A stretch of DNA of 64,000 nucleotides, from assembly GCA_023953835.1 (NCBI GenBank), contig JAMLJB010000001.1, positions 3,259,501 through 3,323,500 on the forward strand, in the 5' to 3' direction. How positions within the stretch are numbered: position 1 is the stretch's first letter; each line of letters starts with the position of its first letter. Source of the DNA: Rhizobiaceae bacterium (GTDB taxonomy: Bacteria > Pseudomonadota > Alphaproteobacteria > Rhizobiales > Rhizobiaceae). Shown here piece by piece: positions 1 to 9,009 of the stretch. Both the position numbers and the translations under genes were made by a program. The notes below the pieces were generated by a model, which ran no database searches, was not told where the DNA came from, and worked only from the letters and a program-made list of their open reading frames with translations.

Positions 1-2077
1 CGATGATCATGGGGTTGATGCGCGTGCCACAATCGTCGAGCGCATAGAAGCGGCGGACCTTGTAGACGCCCGTATCGACATCGATGTCCATGACGCAGAT
101 ATAAGCGCCAAAGGGATAGGTCATGTTGGGTGGATCGTAGTAACTCACGGCTTCGAGGCCGGGCTCCATGCCGGGCGGCGGGGAATTGTAGGCGATCCAG
201 CAAATGTCCTTCATGCCGAGGAATTTCTCCGGCAGGCCCTTCACGCGAAATCCGTCGATGTCCCATTCGAGGTCGTCCTCGTGAACCTCCAGCTTGTAGG
301 AGGCGATCATCTGGGCCTTTGCCTTGATCTTGCGCGCGGCCATGGCAATGGCCGCTCCCGCAACCGGGGTGGAACGCGAGCCGTAGGTGCCGAGACCGTA
401 AGGCGCGGTGTCGGTGTTTCCCTCCTCGACCATGATGTCGTCGGCGGGAATGCCGATCTCGGTGGCGATGATCTGCGCCCAGGTCGTTTCGTGGCCCTGG
501 CCCTGCGATTTCGTGCCCATGCGCGCGATGCCCGCGCCGGTCGGATGCAGGCGGATTTCGCAGCTATCGAACATCGCGATGCCGAGAATGTCGCAATTCT
601 TCGACGGACCTGCGCCGACGATTTCCGTGAAGAAGGAAATGCCGATGCCCATGATCTCGCGTGTCTCGCCGCGCTTGAACGCCGCGCGCTTCTCGGCCTG
701 CTCCTTGCGCAGTTCCGCATACTGGACCGTCTCCATCGCCTTCTTCATGGCGGTGTGATAGTCGCCGGAGTCATATTCCCAGCCGAGCGCCGAATTGTAC
801 GGAAACTGCTCCGGCCTGATGAAGTTCTTCAGCCGCAGTTCCGCCGGGTCCATGTTGAGCTTCTGCGCGAGAATATCCATCGCCCGCTCGATGCAATAGG
901 CGGCCTCCGTAACGCGGAATGAGCAGCGATAGGCGACGCCGCCCGGAGCCTTGTTGGTGTAGACGCCGTCGACGGCCAGATGCGCGACGGGAAAGTCGTA
1001 GGAGCCGGTGACGATGTTAAAGAAGCCCGCCGGCCATTTGGACGGGTCTGCGCAGGCGTCGAATGCGCCATGGTCGGCCAGCACGTGAACGCGCAGGCCC
1101 GTGACCTTGCCTTCCTTCGTCGCGGCGATTTCGGTGGTCATGTGATAGTCGCGGGCAAAGGAGGTGGCGGTCAGGTTCTCGATCCTGTCCTCCACCCATT
1201 TGACCGGCTTGCCGGTGACGATGGAAGCGACCGCCGCGCAGATATAGCCGGGATAGGCACCGACCTTGTTGCCGAAACCGCCGCCGATGTCCGGCGCGAT
1301 GACATGGATCTTCTGTTCGGGGATCTTGGCGATCAGCGACACCACGGTGCGGATGACATGCGGAGCCTGAAATGTTCCGTAGATTGTCAGTTCGCCCTTC
1401 ACCTTGTCGAAGGAGCACAGGCACTGACAGGTTTCGAGCGGTGACGGATGCGTGCGGTGGTAGGAGATCATCTCCTTGATCGTCACGTCCGCCTTGCGGA
1501 ACGCGGCGTCGGTCAGGTCCTTGTCGCCGACAGCCCACTCGAAAATGTGGTTGTGGTGCTTGCGCGGACCATGTGCGCCGTCCTTCTTGTCCTTGATGTC
1601 CTCGCGCAGCACAGGCGCGTCGGCATCCATGGCGTGGAATGGATCGACCAGGGTGGGCAGTTCCTCATACTCGACCTCGACGGCGGCCACACCGTCATCC
1701 GCCGCATAGCGGTCGGTCGCGACAACGAAGGCGACTTCCTGGTTCTGGAACAGCACCTTGCCGTCGGCCAGCACCATCTGCACATCGCCGGCCAGCGTCG
1801 GCATCCAGGCGAGATTGACGGTCTTGAGCGTCTCGGCGGTGATGACGGCGAGCACGCCCGGCACTTTCAGCGCCTTTTCGGTGTCGATGGATTTGACGCG
1901 CGCATGCGCATGCGGTGAGCGGACGAAATCGCCGTGCAGCATGCCGGGCAGCTTGATATCGTCGACATACTGGCCCTTGCCCTGCGTGAAGCGGATGTCC
2001 TCGACCCGCTTTCTCTTGCAGCCCATGCCTTCCAGCTTTGCCTCGCGTTGCTCGCGCGTGAGAGACATGTCGTTCAT
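1..2077 (-). CDS. coxL: Aerobic carbon monoxide dehydrogenase large subunit, form I (partial)
   Basis: Molybdopterin-binding catalytic subunit of aerobic CO dehydrogenase, which oxidises CO to CO2 at a Mo-Cu centre. About 692 residues are visible; the C-terminus, including the catalytic glutamate expected near residue 760, lies beyond the left edge. Residues about 382-388 read AYRCSFR, the form I signature whose cysteine (C385 here) binds copper in the Oligotropha enzyme. [15 protein letters not shown] near the N-terminus, [14 protein letters not shown] and [11 protein letters not shown] also match this family. The ATG at 2077 overlaps the coxS stop as ATGA, so the two are translationally coupled. 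The order M-S-L is that of bona fide form I operons. Identification is secure. Confidence 0.96.
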   Translation of the reverse strand, partial: MNDMSLTREQREAKLEGMGCKRKRVEDIRFTQGKGQYVDDIKLPGMLHGDFVRSPHAHARVKSIDTEKALKVPGVLAVITAETLKTVNLAWMPTLAGDVQMVLADGKVLFQNQEVAFVVATDRYAADDGVAAVEVEYEELPTLVDPFHAMDADAPVLREDIKDKKDGAHGPRKHHNHIFEWAVGDKDLTDAAFRKADVTIKEMISYHRTHPSPLETCQCLCSFDKVKGELTIYGTFQAPHVIRTVVSLIAKIPEQKIHVIAPDIGGGFGNKVGAYPGYICAAVASIVTGKPVKWVEDRIENLTATSFARDYHMTTEIAATKEGKVTGLRVHVLADHGAFDACADPSKWPAGFFNIVTGSYDFPVAHLAVDGVYTNKAPGGVAYRCSFRVTEAAYCIERAMDILAQKLNMDPAELRLKNFIRPEQFPYNSALGWEYDSGDYHTAMKKAMETVQYAELRKEQAEKRAAFKRGETREIMGIGISFFTEIVGAGPSKNCDILGIAMFDSCEIRLHPTGAGIARMGTKSQGQGHETTWAQIIATEIGIPADDIMVEEGNTDTAPYGLGTYGSRSTPVAGAAIAMAARKIKAKAQMIASYKLEVHEDDLEWDIDGFRVKGLPEKFLGMKDICWIAYNSPPPGMEPGLEAVSYYDPPNMTYPFGAYICVMDIDVDTGVYKVRRFYALDDCGTRINPMII

Positions 2078-2583
2078 TCCGCGGCCTCCTTGAATTCGGT
2101 GCCGTTGATCTTGGCGGCGGCATATTGAATGGCGCGCACGATGTTCTGATAGCCGGTGCAGCGGCAGAGGTTTCCTGCTATGCCGAAGCGGATTTCCTCT
2201 TCGGTGGGGTCGGGGTTTTCCTGAAGCAGCCGGTGCGCGCGCGTGATCATGCCGGGCGTGCAGAACCCGCATTGCAAGCCGTGCATCATGCGAAAGCCTT
2301 CCTGAAGCGCGGAGAGCGTGCCGTCAGGATTGGCCATGCCTTCAATCGTGGTGATCTCGGCACCCTCGGCCTGCACGGCGAACAGCGTGCAACTCTTCAC
2401 TGACATGCCGTCCATGTCGATTGTGCACGCGCCGCAATGGGTGGTTTCGCACCCGATATGCGGTCCGGTCAGTTGCAGGTTTTCGCGGATGAAGTGGATA
2501 AGCAGCGTGCGCGGCTCAACCAGCCCTTCGACCGGCTGGCCATTCACCGTCATGCTGACCTGGGTTTTCTTTGCCTGGGCCAT
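2074..2583 (-). CDS. coxS: Aerobic CO dehydrogenase small (iron-sulfur) subunit, form I
   Basis: Electron-transfer subunit carrying two [2Fe-2S] clusters between the Mo centre and FAD. It has 169 residues, the usual length for CoxS. The plant-ferredoxin-type cluster cysteines are in [16 protein letters not shown] plus the following SCTLF, and the second cluster is in QCGFCTPGM and [13 protein letters not shown]. It sits 12 bp downstream of coxM and overlaps coxL by 4 bp, so it is the middle gene of a coxMSL operon. Confidence 0.96.
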   Translation of the reverse strand: MAQAKKTQVSMTVNGQPVEGLVEPRTLLIHFIRENLQLTGPHIGCETTHCGACTIDMDGMSVKSCTLFAVQAEGAEITTIEGMANPDGTLSALQEGFRMMHGLQCGFCTPGMITRAHRLLQENPDPTEEEIRFGIAGNLCRCTGYQNIVRAIQYAAAKINGTEFKEAAE

Positions 2584-2595
2584 TCTGTGTCCTCC

Positions 2596-3459
2596 TCAGG
2601 CGATGCGTTCAGCGGCGCGTTTGAGCGCTCGTTCGACCATGATTCCGCCGACATGCCTTCGGTATTCGGGCGGCCCGCGTCCGTCGCCCGCCGGGTCCAT
2701 GATCGCGATTGCAGCGGCGGCTGCCTTCTTGAGCGCCGCATCGTCCAGCGCTGTCCCGATGACCGCCTGTGCAGCTTCTTCGGCAACCAACGGCGTTTCC
2801 GAAAGGTTAGTCAGGCCGATTTCGCATGTCTTTACCCTGCCACCCTCCATGGTGAGGATGACGGCGGCGGCGGCGGTCGCGTAGTCGCCGATCTTGCGCT
2901 TCAGCTTTTCGTAGGCATAGCCGTGACCCTTGGGCGGCACGGGGACGGAGATCGAAGTCAGGATTTCTCCCGGCTCAAGCGAGGTGAAATAGGCGCCCTG
3001 ATAGAAGTCGCGCGCGGCGACCGTGCGGCTGCCGTCAGGTCCCTGCAACTCGTAGTCGGCCCCGAGCGTCATCATCAGTGCGGGCATGTCGTTGCCGGGG
3101 TCGCCATTGGCGACATTGCCGCCGACTGTGCCGCGATAGCGCACCTGCGGATCGGCGATCAGCAGGGCCGTCTCGTGAAGGATCGGCAGGGAGGATGCGA
3201 TCAGCTCCGAGGCAAGCAATTCGTGCTGGGTCGTCATGGCGCGAATGACGATCCTGTCGTCGACTCGCGATACGCCCTTCAACTCTCCGATGCCTTGCAG
3301 GTCGATCAGGTGCTCGGGCGTGGCGAGCCGCAGCTTCATCATGGGAATAAGGCTGTGACCACCCGCAAGAGGCCGCGCCTCCTCGCCGAGTTCGGCAAGC
3401 AGCTTGACGGCATCGGCGACGGAATCCGGCCGATGATAGGTAAAGGGTCCAGGGATCAT
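2596..3459 (-). CDS. coxM: Aerobic CO dehydrogenase medium (FAD-binding) subunit, form I
   Basis: FAD-binding subunit that passes electrons from the iron-sulfur subunit to the respiratory chain. It has 287 residues, normal for CoxM. The FAD-contact motifs AGGHSLIPMMKLR (near residue 33) and TVGGNVANGDPGND (near residue 110) are intact. The start MIPGPFTYHRP at 3459 is preceded by a strong GGAGGAG ribosome binding site. It is the first structural gene of the operon, 162 bp downstream of the MHYT-LytTR regulator gene, with a direct-repeat array in between. Confidence 0.95.
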   Translation of the reverse strand: MIPGPFTYHRPDSVADAVKLLAELGEEARPLAGGHSLIPMMKLRLATPEHLIDLQGIGELKGVSRVDDRIVIRAMTTQHELLASELIASSLPILHETALLIADPQVRYRGTVGGNVANGDPGNDMPALMMTLGADYELQGPDGSRTVAARDFYQGAYFTSLEPGEILTSISVPVPPKGHGYAYEKLKRKIGDYATAAAAVILTMEGGRVKTCEIGLTNLSETPLVAEEAAQAVIGTALDDAALKKAAAAAIAIMDPAGDGRGPPEYRRHVGGIMVERALKRAAERIA

Positions 3460-3570
3460 GTCTCCTCCACATCCTTGGGCTTGCCGACAATTGTCAGGCG
3501 AAGCATCCGAACCATGGCGGGAGGCTGGTCCGACAACGTTTCCGCATCAAGGCGGGGCCGGAAAACCGCT

Positions 3571-3617
3571 CACGAAACAGCGCAATTCGCACGAAACGCC
3601 ACGATCGGCGCACGAAA
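3571..3617 (-). repeat. Three TTTCGTG direct repeats upstream of coxM (candidate LytTR operator)
   Basis: On the minus strand the heptamer TTTCGTG occurs three times in the coxC-coxM gap, at 3611-3617, 3590-3596 and 3571-3577, with 21 and 19 bp between repeat starts, about two helical turns. The two distal copies share the wider form GCRTTTCGTGCG. LytTR-domain regulators classically bind short direct repeats about two turns apart, and the upstream gene encodes one. Binding is inferred, not shown. Confidence 0.55.
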
Positions 3618-3621
3618 TGCG

Positions 3622-4848
3622 TCAGGTTGACTGACCTTCCTTCGGCTGTGATGCGTCGGGGACGTGCCGCCTGAGAAGCCCGAGCCGCGCCCGGAGTTCC
3701 GTGATCCGCGCCCGGCTGACCGGAACAAGATGCGGAACAGGCCCATCCAGTTCGACCACTGCGCCGTCGCCTTCCTTGCGCATCAGGCGCACATGGGGGA
3801 TCGCCACGATGTGGCTGCGATGCACCCGGAAGAAGCCTGCGGGGTCGAGTTGCGCTTCTGCTTCGGAGATGGACCACGGGCACATGCGCTCGCGATTGCC
3901 ATCATGGACGAGCGTGTAATGCGCATCCGCGCGAATGCCACGGATTTCGGACGTGTCGATGAAATGGGTTCCGTCCGCGCCTTCGACGGGCACACGGGCG
4001 ACCGCCGGTCGGCGCGGCTGTCCAAGCCCGCGCAGGGGCAAGGGCCGGTTGATGGGAATTGCCGATCCGTTGATGTCCGCACCGGGCGAGGCGAAGGCAA
4101 GGTCCGTGTCGGGGCCGGGATCGGGGGCATTGACCGCGACGCGTGGGCGGGGGTCTGGAACGAGGAAGAGCAGGAACCCGCCGACGATGATGAAACACAG
4201 CAACGAGACAATCAGCGCCAGAATTTGCGGCGAGGCGACCAGTCCGTCCGGGCCTTCCTGCGGACCCGGCACAAAGCGCATGCCGTACATCGCGGTGTAG
4301 TGCATTCCCGAAACGGCAATGCCAAAAGCAATGGCGCTCAGCGCCAGCCGCAGCCCACCTTGCCGGGCGAGATAGATGCGCAAGCCGCCATAACCTGCGC
4401 CCACCGCGATCAGGATTGCCATCAGCACCATGGCGTGCTGGTGCTCGACCCGAAAATTGCCCGCCAGGCCATGAATGCCGACATAGTGCATCGATACGAT
4501 CCCGGCTCCGAGCAGCAGCGCGGACGCGGTGACGCGCTCGTCGGACGGTTCGCCGATGGAGACGAAGAACAGCGAGACGCCGACCACCAGCGCGCAGATC
4601 AGGAAGGAGACGATGGTGGGAAGCACCAGATAGGTGGCATCAGGCGGGAGCGGCGCGGCCAGCATCCCGATGAAGTGCATGGTCCAGATTCCAACGGCCA
4701 GGAACAGGGCAGCCATCGCCAGCAGCAGGCGGCGGCTTGCGCCGGGCGTGCCACGAACGCGGGCTGCCAGCCCGAACCCTGTATATCCTCCCAGGATCGC
4801 GATCACCACCGAGAGCGCGACCAGATAGGGATTGTGCCCTATGAACAT
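3622..4848 (-). CDS. coxC: MHYT sensor-LytTR transcriptional regulator (CoxC/CoxH type)
   Basis: Membrane-integrated one-component regulator. The N-terminal half holds about seven membrane segments with the three MHYT-type motifs (TMHFIGM, SMHYVGIHGL, GMHYTAMYGM) thought to bind metal and sense a diatomic gas or oxygen. The C-terminal ~100 residues form a LytTR DNA-binding domain (FIDTSEIRGIRADAHYT, FRVHRSHIVAIPHV). This fusion is characteristic of CoxC and CoxH of Oligotropha, where coxC directly precedes coxM, as here. I chose the ATG at 4848 (MFIGHNPYLVALS), where membrane segment 1 begins; an in-frame TTG at 4929 would add 27 residues. CoxH cannot be ruled out by sequence, but position favours CoxC. 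Confidence 0.88.
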   Translation of the reverse strand: MFIGHNPYLVALSVVIAILGGYTGFGLAARVRGTPGASRRLLLAMAALFLAVGIWTMHFIGMLAAPLPPDATYLVLPTIVSFLICALVVGVSLFFVSIGEPSDERVTASALLLGAGIVSMHYVGIHGLAGNFRVEHQHAMVLMAILIAVGAGYGGLRIYLARQGGLRLALSAIAFGIAVSGMHYTAMYGMRFVPGPQEGPDGLVASPQILALIVSLLCFIIVGGFLLFLVPDPRPRVAVNAPDPGPDTDLAFASPGADINGSAIPINRPLPLRGLGQPRRPAVARVPVEGADGTHFIDTSEIRGIRADAHYTLVHDGNRERMCPWSISEAEAQLDPAGFFRVHRSHIVAIPHVRLMRKEGDGAVVELDGPVPHLVPVSRARITELRARLGLLRRHVPDASQPKEGQST

Positions 4849-4935
4849 CCCGGTACCGCCGGCGAGACATCCACCTGTCCGCTCGGCTTCTCCCTGCCGG
4901 AAGTTTACATTCGAAGTGACGATTTGCAATCTTTT

Positions 4936-4957
4936 CGGGCACGCATTTGCGTGCCCG
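4936..4957. terminator. Perfect 9-bp hairpin between patatin gene and coxC
   Basis: CGGGCACGC and GCGTGCCCG form a perfect stem around an ATTT loop. It lies 13 bp after the patatin gene stop on the minus strand. No clear U-tract follows on either strand, so a Rho-independent terminator is possible but not certain. It probably separates the lipase gene from the cox operon. Confidence 0.45.
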
Positions 4958-4969
4958 GAATTGTGTTGC

Positions 4970-6046
4970 CTAGACGCCTTCCAGCAAAACGCTCAGATCG
5001 ACCGAGGACTTGATGCCGATATTCGGACCTTCGGCTTCAAGAAAGCGTTCTGCAGATTTTCGTCCCTCATCGAAGAGCATATGCAGAAATGCCCGCTCCG
5101 CATTGAGCTTTGTGGAATAATCCAGCGAAGTCATGATGTCATTGCGAACCAGATGTATCCGCTTTGCTGCCCATCTCGCGCCTTCGCTGTTGCCTGGATC
5201 GACGACCTGGCGAAGGAGTGCCATCATCCTTAGTTCCTTCAAGGTTGTCGCATTGAAGGAAACTTCATTCAATCGATTAAGGATTTCGGCTGCCGAACGT
5301 GGTGTGCCTGGTCTTTCAATGGGATTGATAGGGATCAAGATCGTATCGTTCGATTCCAGATCGCGGACCAACGGCGTCAAGGTTGGATTGCCCGTGTAAC
5401 CGCCGTCCCAATAGCTTTCGCCGTCTATCTCAACCGCCTGAAAGAGTGTGGGCAAGCAAGCGGAAGCGAGCAGGACTTCCGGAGTGATTTCGGGGTTACT
5501 GAACACCCGTCCCCGTCCGGTATGCACGTTTGTTGCAGTGACAAATACCTTTATCGGCGAATTCCTGAGCCTTTCGAAATCAATCGTTCTGGCAAGGACA
5601 GGAACGAGTGGATGCAGGTTTGCTGGATTGAGGTCGTAGGGCGAAAAAAGTCTCGACATCATATCCACCGTGAGAAACAGGGGCGAATGGTCAAGCGACC
5701 ATCTTTCCAGCATGATATCTGTTGGTCCACGTTGGAACGGGCTGAAACGCGCTGCGTCTGCGACGGATTCCCAATATCTGGAAAGTGCGGATCGCGCGCC
5801 TTCCCGGCCGCCGGCAGCATATCCGTCCGCCAGTACGGCGGCGTTCATCGCACCCGCTGACGTCCCGGAAACCCCCGAAATGTCCATCCAGTCCTCTTCA
5901 AGGAACCGGTCAAGCACACCCCACGTGAAGGCACCGTGGGAGCCGCCGCCCTGCAAGGCGAGGTCGACCAGAACAGGGTCGCGCTTTGCATCGGCCGCAC
6001 CGGCCGATTTGGACGGTCCGCTTGCTGTAGCTTCACTCTCGGGCAT
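4970..6046 (-). CDS. Patatin-like phospholipase/acyl hydrolase
   Basis: Predicted Ser-Asp dyad lipid acyl hydrolase of 358 residues. The oxyanion loop GGGSHG is at about residues 33-38, the nucleophile motif GTSAG (Ser63) follows, and the catalytic Asp sits in DGG at about 214-216 (YWDGGYTGN). There is no signal peptide, so it is probably cytosolic or peripheral to the membrane. Substrate is unknown; related proteins act on phospholipids or sit on polyhydroxyalkanoate granules. It stands alone between the exopolysaccharide genes and the cox operon, on the same strand as both. Confidence 0.88.
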   Translation of the reverse strand: MPESEATASGPSKSAGAADAKRDPVLVDLALQGGGSHGAFTWGVLDRFLEEDWMDISGVSGTSAGAMNAAVLADGYAAGGREGARSALSRYWESVADAARFSPFQRGPTDIMLERWSLDHSPLFLTVDMMSRLFSPYDLNPANLHPLVPVLARTIDFERLRNSPIKVFVTATNVHTGRGRVFSNPEITPEVLLASACLPTLFQAVEIDGESYWDGGYTGNPTLTPLVRDLESNDTILIPINPIERPGTPRSAAEILNRLNEVSFNATTLKELRMMALLRQVVDPGNSEGARWAAKRIHLVRNDIMTSLDYSTKLNAERAFLHMLFDEGRKSAERFLEAEGPNIGIKSSVDLSVLLEGV

Positions 6047-6131
6047 GGGCCAATATCCTGAATATCGGCTTCACGCTAAAGGGTTTCTTTTTGCACTGCA
6101 ACATACGATATGGATCGGTCGGCAGGCGCGA

Positions 6132-7388
6132 TTATCGACCAGCCAAGCTTGACCTTGAGGCGAGATGGGCGATCGCCGTGCGACGGATGTCCTTCGCTTC
6201 GATGGCCATTGCAGCCCAGACAAGGCCGACCAGCACGTAGAAATGTCGCCAGTGGTCGGTGTCGATGATGGTGCCCAGAAGCACGTGTCCGAAGAGAGTC
6301 ACATAGGCGCATATGAAATAGGGTTGCCATGGCCGCTGGCGGAAAAGAAGCGTCGCGCCGCCCGCAAGGGTCAGCACAATCAGCATCACATAGCTCGCAA
6401 AGCCGATCCAGCCATAGTCAAGCAGCGCCTTGAGCCAGATGTTGTGCGTGTCCTCGCCAAGCACCTTGCCGAACACGAGCGGGCCGATGCCGAATGGATT
6501 CTGCATCGCCATATCGAAGCCGAAGCTGTAGCGGCCGAAGCGTCCAAAACGCCCGGAGTCGTAGTCCTGCGCCAAATGTGCACGCGCGCTGAACAATTCG
6601 CCGACGCCGGGGAGTTGAAGGATGGCGAGCAGGGCGAGCGCTGCTCCCGCCACCGCGAGTATGCAGAGAATTGCGATGCGCAGCTTTGTCGCGCCGCGCG
6701 TGCGCTGTCCAAGCATGATGATCGTCAGCAGCAGCGCGGAGAGAAGGAAAAGGCCCCACGCGCCTCGCGAGAAGGACAGGAATATTCCAGCGAGCAGCAC
6801 GAGGAACATTGGAAAGTAGACGACGAACCGCGTCATCGGCGCGGTGTAGAGCCGGTAGAGCAGCAATGTCGCGGGTGCCACGAGAAACGGGCCGAAGACG
6901 TTCGGGTCCTGGAATGCGCCGCTGGCGCGCCCGTAACGCGTGAAAATCTCGCCGCCGGGAAGCAGGCCGAAATAGCCGACGATGGCGAGGAAGGCAGTCA
7001 GCAGAGCTGCCGTGATCCATGCCTGAAAGACGGTGGCGTAGAGATTGGGCTGCCGCTCGATGGCTGCGGCGAAAAAGACGGATGTCAGGCCGAGAAACAG
7101 CGAAACGGCGATGTAGAGGGGCGCGTCGTCGGGATGCGCCATTTGGAGGATCGCGAGCGCGCCGCCGATATTGAATACCGTGACGAAACAGAGCAGCACC
7201 GCAACCGTCCGCGAAATGGCCAGCCCGAATGCAAACCAGACGGCCATAAGGGTTGCCATGTAGATTTCATAGGGCGCAGGTTCGTCGAGCACGAAGCCCG
7301 ACAGCCCCACCCCGAGAAAGATCGAGGCGGCGGCTGCGAGCGCGATCAGTTTTCCATGATGCGCCTGCGTCGAAACACCGGCGGTCAA
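6132..7388 (-). CDS. O-antigen ligase/polymerase family membrane protein (ExoQ-like)
   Basis: Polytopic membrane protein of 418 residues with about ten to twelve hydrophobic segments and the Wzy_C signature loop DTHNIWLKALLDYGWIGF near residue 330, where the histidine and asparagine are typical of O-antigen ligase/EPS polymerase proteins. It likely polymerises lipid-linked exopolysaccharide repeat units at the periplasmic face. The start is a TTG at 7388 overlapping the upstream stop by 4 bp (TTGA). It is supported by GGAGAA about 8 nt upstream; the next in-frame Met lies in the second membrane segment. The exact polysaccharide is unknown. Confidence 0.82.
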   Translation of the reverse strand: MTAGVSTQAHHGKLIALAAAASIFLGVGLSGFVLDEPAPYEIYMATLMAVWFAFGLAISRTVAVLLCFVTVFNIGGALAILQMAHPDDAPLYIAVSLFLGLTSVFFAAAIERQPNLYATVFQAWITAALLTAFLAIVGYFGLLPGGEIFTRYGRASGAFQDPNVFGPFLVAPATLLLYRLYTAPMTRFVVYFPMFLVLLAGIFLSFSRGAWGLFLLSALLLTIIMLGQRTRGATKLRIAILCILAVAGAALALLAILQLPGVGELFSARAHLAQDYDSGRFGRFGRYSFGFDMAMQNPFGIGPLVFGKVLGEDTHNIWLKALLDYGWIGFASYVMLIVLTLAGGATLLFRQRPWQPYFICAYVTLFGHVLLGTIIDTDHWRHFYVLVGLVWAAMAIEAKDIRRTAIAHLASRSSLAGR

Positions 7389-8896
7389 TACGCGTTCTCC
7401 GTATTGAACAGGCTGAAGGGCGTCAGCAGCAGGATTTTCAGGTCGAACCAGATCGACCAGTTCTCGATATAATAGAGGTCGTGCTCAGTGCGCTGGCGGA
7501 TCTTGTCCACCGTGTCCGTTTCGCCACGCCAGCCATTGATCTGCGCCCAGCCCGTGACGCCCGGCTTCACGCGATGGCGCGCGAAATAACCTTCAACGAC
7601 TTCGTGATAGAGCATGTCGCGGGCGACGGCTGACATGACGTGCGGACGCGGCCCGACAAGTGAAAGATTTCCCCGCAGGACGTTGAAAAGCTGCGGCAAT
7701 TCATCGATCGAGGTCTTGCGGATGATGCGCCCGACACGCGTGACGCGCGGGTCCTGCCGCCGAACCGCGTTGCGCCCGCTTGGGTCCAGCCGGTCGGTAT
7801 ACATCGAGCGGAACTTGTAGACGTCGATAATCTCGTTATTGAATCCGTGCCGCTTCTGGCGAAAGAATACCGGCCCCTTGCTGTCGAGCTTGATGGCGAG
7901 CGCCGTCACCAGCATGACCGGCGCAACCAGCACCAGCGCGAGCAGGCCGAAGGCGATGTCGAAGCAGCGCTTGGCGACCGAATCCCAGTTGCTGATGGGT
8001 CGGTCGTACACGTCGAGCATCGGCACGTTTCCGATGTAGGAATAGGTGCGCGGACGGAAACTGAGGTCGCTGGCGTGAGCGGAAAGCCGGATGTCGACCG
8101 GCAATACCCAGAGGTCCTTGAGCAGCGATTTCACGCGATTCTCGGCCGTGAGTGGCAGCGACACGATCAGCATGTCGATGCGCGCGATGCGCCCGAACTC
8201 GATCAATTCGGAAATCGTGCCAAGCTTGGGATGACCCGCCACGAGCGAGGGCGAGCGCTTGTCGTCCCGGTCGTCGAAGATTCCGCAAATGCGGATATCG
8301 TTGGCCGGCTGCTGTTCCAGCGCGCGGATCAGGCCCTCGGCGCGCTTGCCGCCGCCCACGATGATCGCTCGACGTTCCATGCGCCCGTTGCGGACCCAAC
8401 GCCGCGCAAGACGCGCCACGACATAGCGGACTGCGATGATGGCGACGAAGCCGAGGAAGAACCACGACACATACCAGACCCGCGAGAATTCGTTCGACAT
8501 GCGTGTGAAGAAGGCCGCCGTCGCCATGAGCGCGAAGGTGGCGCTCCAGACAATCAGCACGGGGCGCAATGCCCGTCTTGAACTCAGCAGCGTCGGAACC
8601 TCGTAGGCTTCCGCGAAATCCAGCATCAGCACGGCGAACACCGCCGCCGCAGTCGATACGCCGAGATAGTTCCAGACCAGCGCCGGTTCGTGGCCGACAT
8701 AGGCGACGTAGAGGAGAAAACCCATCACGGCGAGCAGCGCGGTTTCCGCAAGCTGCATGATTCCGCCCAGCATCACCGGCGAGAACTTGTCTCGTCGGTA
8801 AAGTTGCGCGACCTGTTTCGCGACGGGGTTCAGGACTGTTTCAGTTGCCGGTTCCTTCGCCACAAGGGCGAGTCCGACCGCGCCGCTCATTCTCAT
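7385..8896 (-). CDS. Undecaprenyl-phosphate sugar phosphotransferase (WcaJ/ExoY family)
   Basis: Initiating enzyme of exopolysaccharide synthesis that transfers a hexose-1-phosphate to undecaprenyl phosphate. It has an N-terminal region of about four to five membrane segments, a central Rossmann-like region (IIVGGGKRAEGLIRAL), and a C-terminal bacterial sugar transferase domain (KRCFDIAFGLLALV, VYKFRSMYTD, SIDELPQLFNVLRGNLSLVG). The RPH after SLVGP is conserved. The start is uncertain: ATG at 8896 (MRMSGAV) is used here, while ATG at 8935 with AGGTG upstream or at 8890 are alternatives. It is first in a two-gene unit with the polymerase. Confidence 0.9.
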   Translation of the reverse strand: MRMSGAVGLALVAKEPATETVLNPVAKQVAQLYRRDKFSPVMLGGIMQLAETALLAVMGFLLYVAYVGHEPALVWNYLGVSTAAAVFAVLMLDFAEAYEVPTLLSSRRALRPVLIVWSATFALMATAAFFTRMSNEFSRVWYVSWFFLGFVAIIAVRYVVARLARRWVRNGRMERRAIIVGGGKRAEGLIRALEQQPANDIRICGIFDDRDDKRSPSLVAGHPKLGTISELIEFGRIARIDMLIVSLPLTAENRVKSLLKDLWVLPVDIRLSAHASDLSFRPRTYSYIGNVPMLDVYDRPISNWDSVAKRCFDIAFGLLALVLVAPVMLVTALAIKLDSKGPVFFRQKRHGFNNEIIDVYKFRSMYTDRLDPSGRNAVRRQDPRVTRVGRIIRKTSIDELPQLFNVLRGNLSLVGPRPHVMSAVARDMLYHEVVEGYFARHRVKPGVTGWAQINGWRGETDTVDKIRQRTEHDLYYIENWSIWFDLKILLLTPFSLFNTENAY

Positions 8897-8983
8897 TTCA
8901 ATGCAATTCCGCACAATGCAAGGTTGTTGCACCATGCGGCATTGCACCTATAGCGACAAGTTCAGTATTGGGAGAGGGTGGAC

Positions 8984-8999
8984 ATTATATAGTATTATA
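8984..8999 (-). promoter_or_regulatory. Tandem TATAAT hexamers upstream of the sugar transferase gene
   Basis: On the minus strand two copies of TATAAT lie 10 bp apart (8994-8999 and 8984-8989) in the short gap between the GT4 gene stop at 9010 and the sugar transferase gene. They are an AT-rich island in a G+C-rich context and could be a sigma-70 -10 region. No good -35 box was found at the right distance. Confidence 0.3.
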
Positions 9000-9009
9000 T
9001 GGAGCCGGC

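Noticed and set aside
3571..3617. Short regularly spaced repeats considered as a minimal CRISPR array
   Set aside because: The repeats are only 7 bp, the spacers only 12-14 bp, there are three copies, and no cas genes occur in the window.
3664..5013. 449-residue plus-strand frame opposite coxC
   Set aside because: It is antisense to a clear MHYT-LytTR gene, and its product is charged and repetitive with no recognisable motif.
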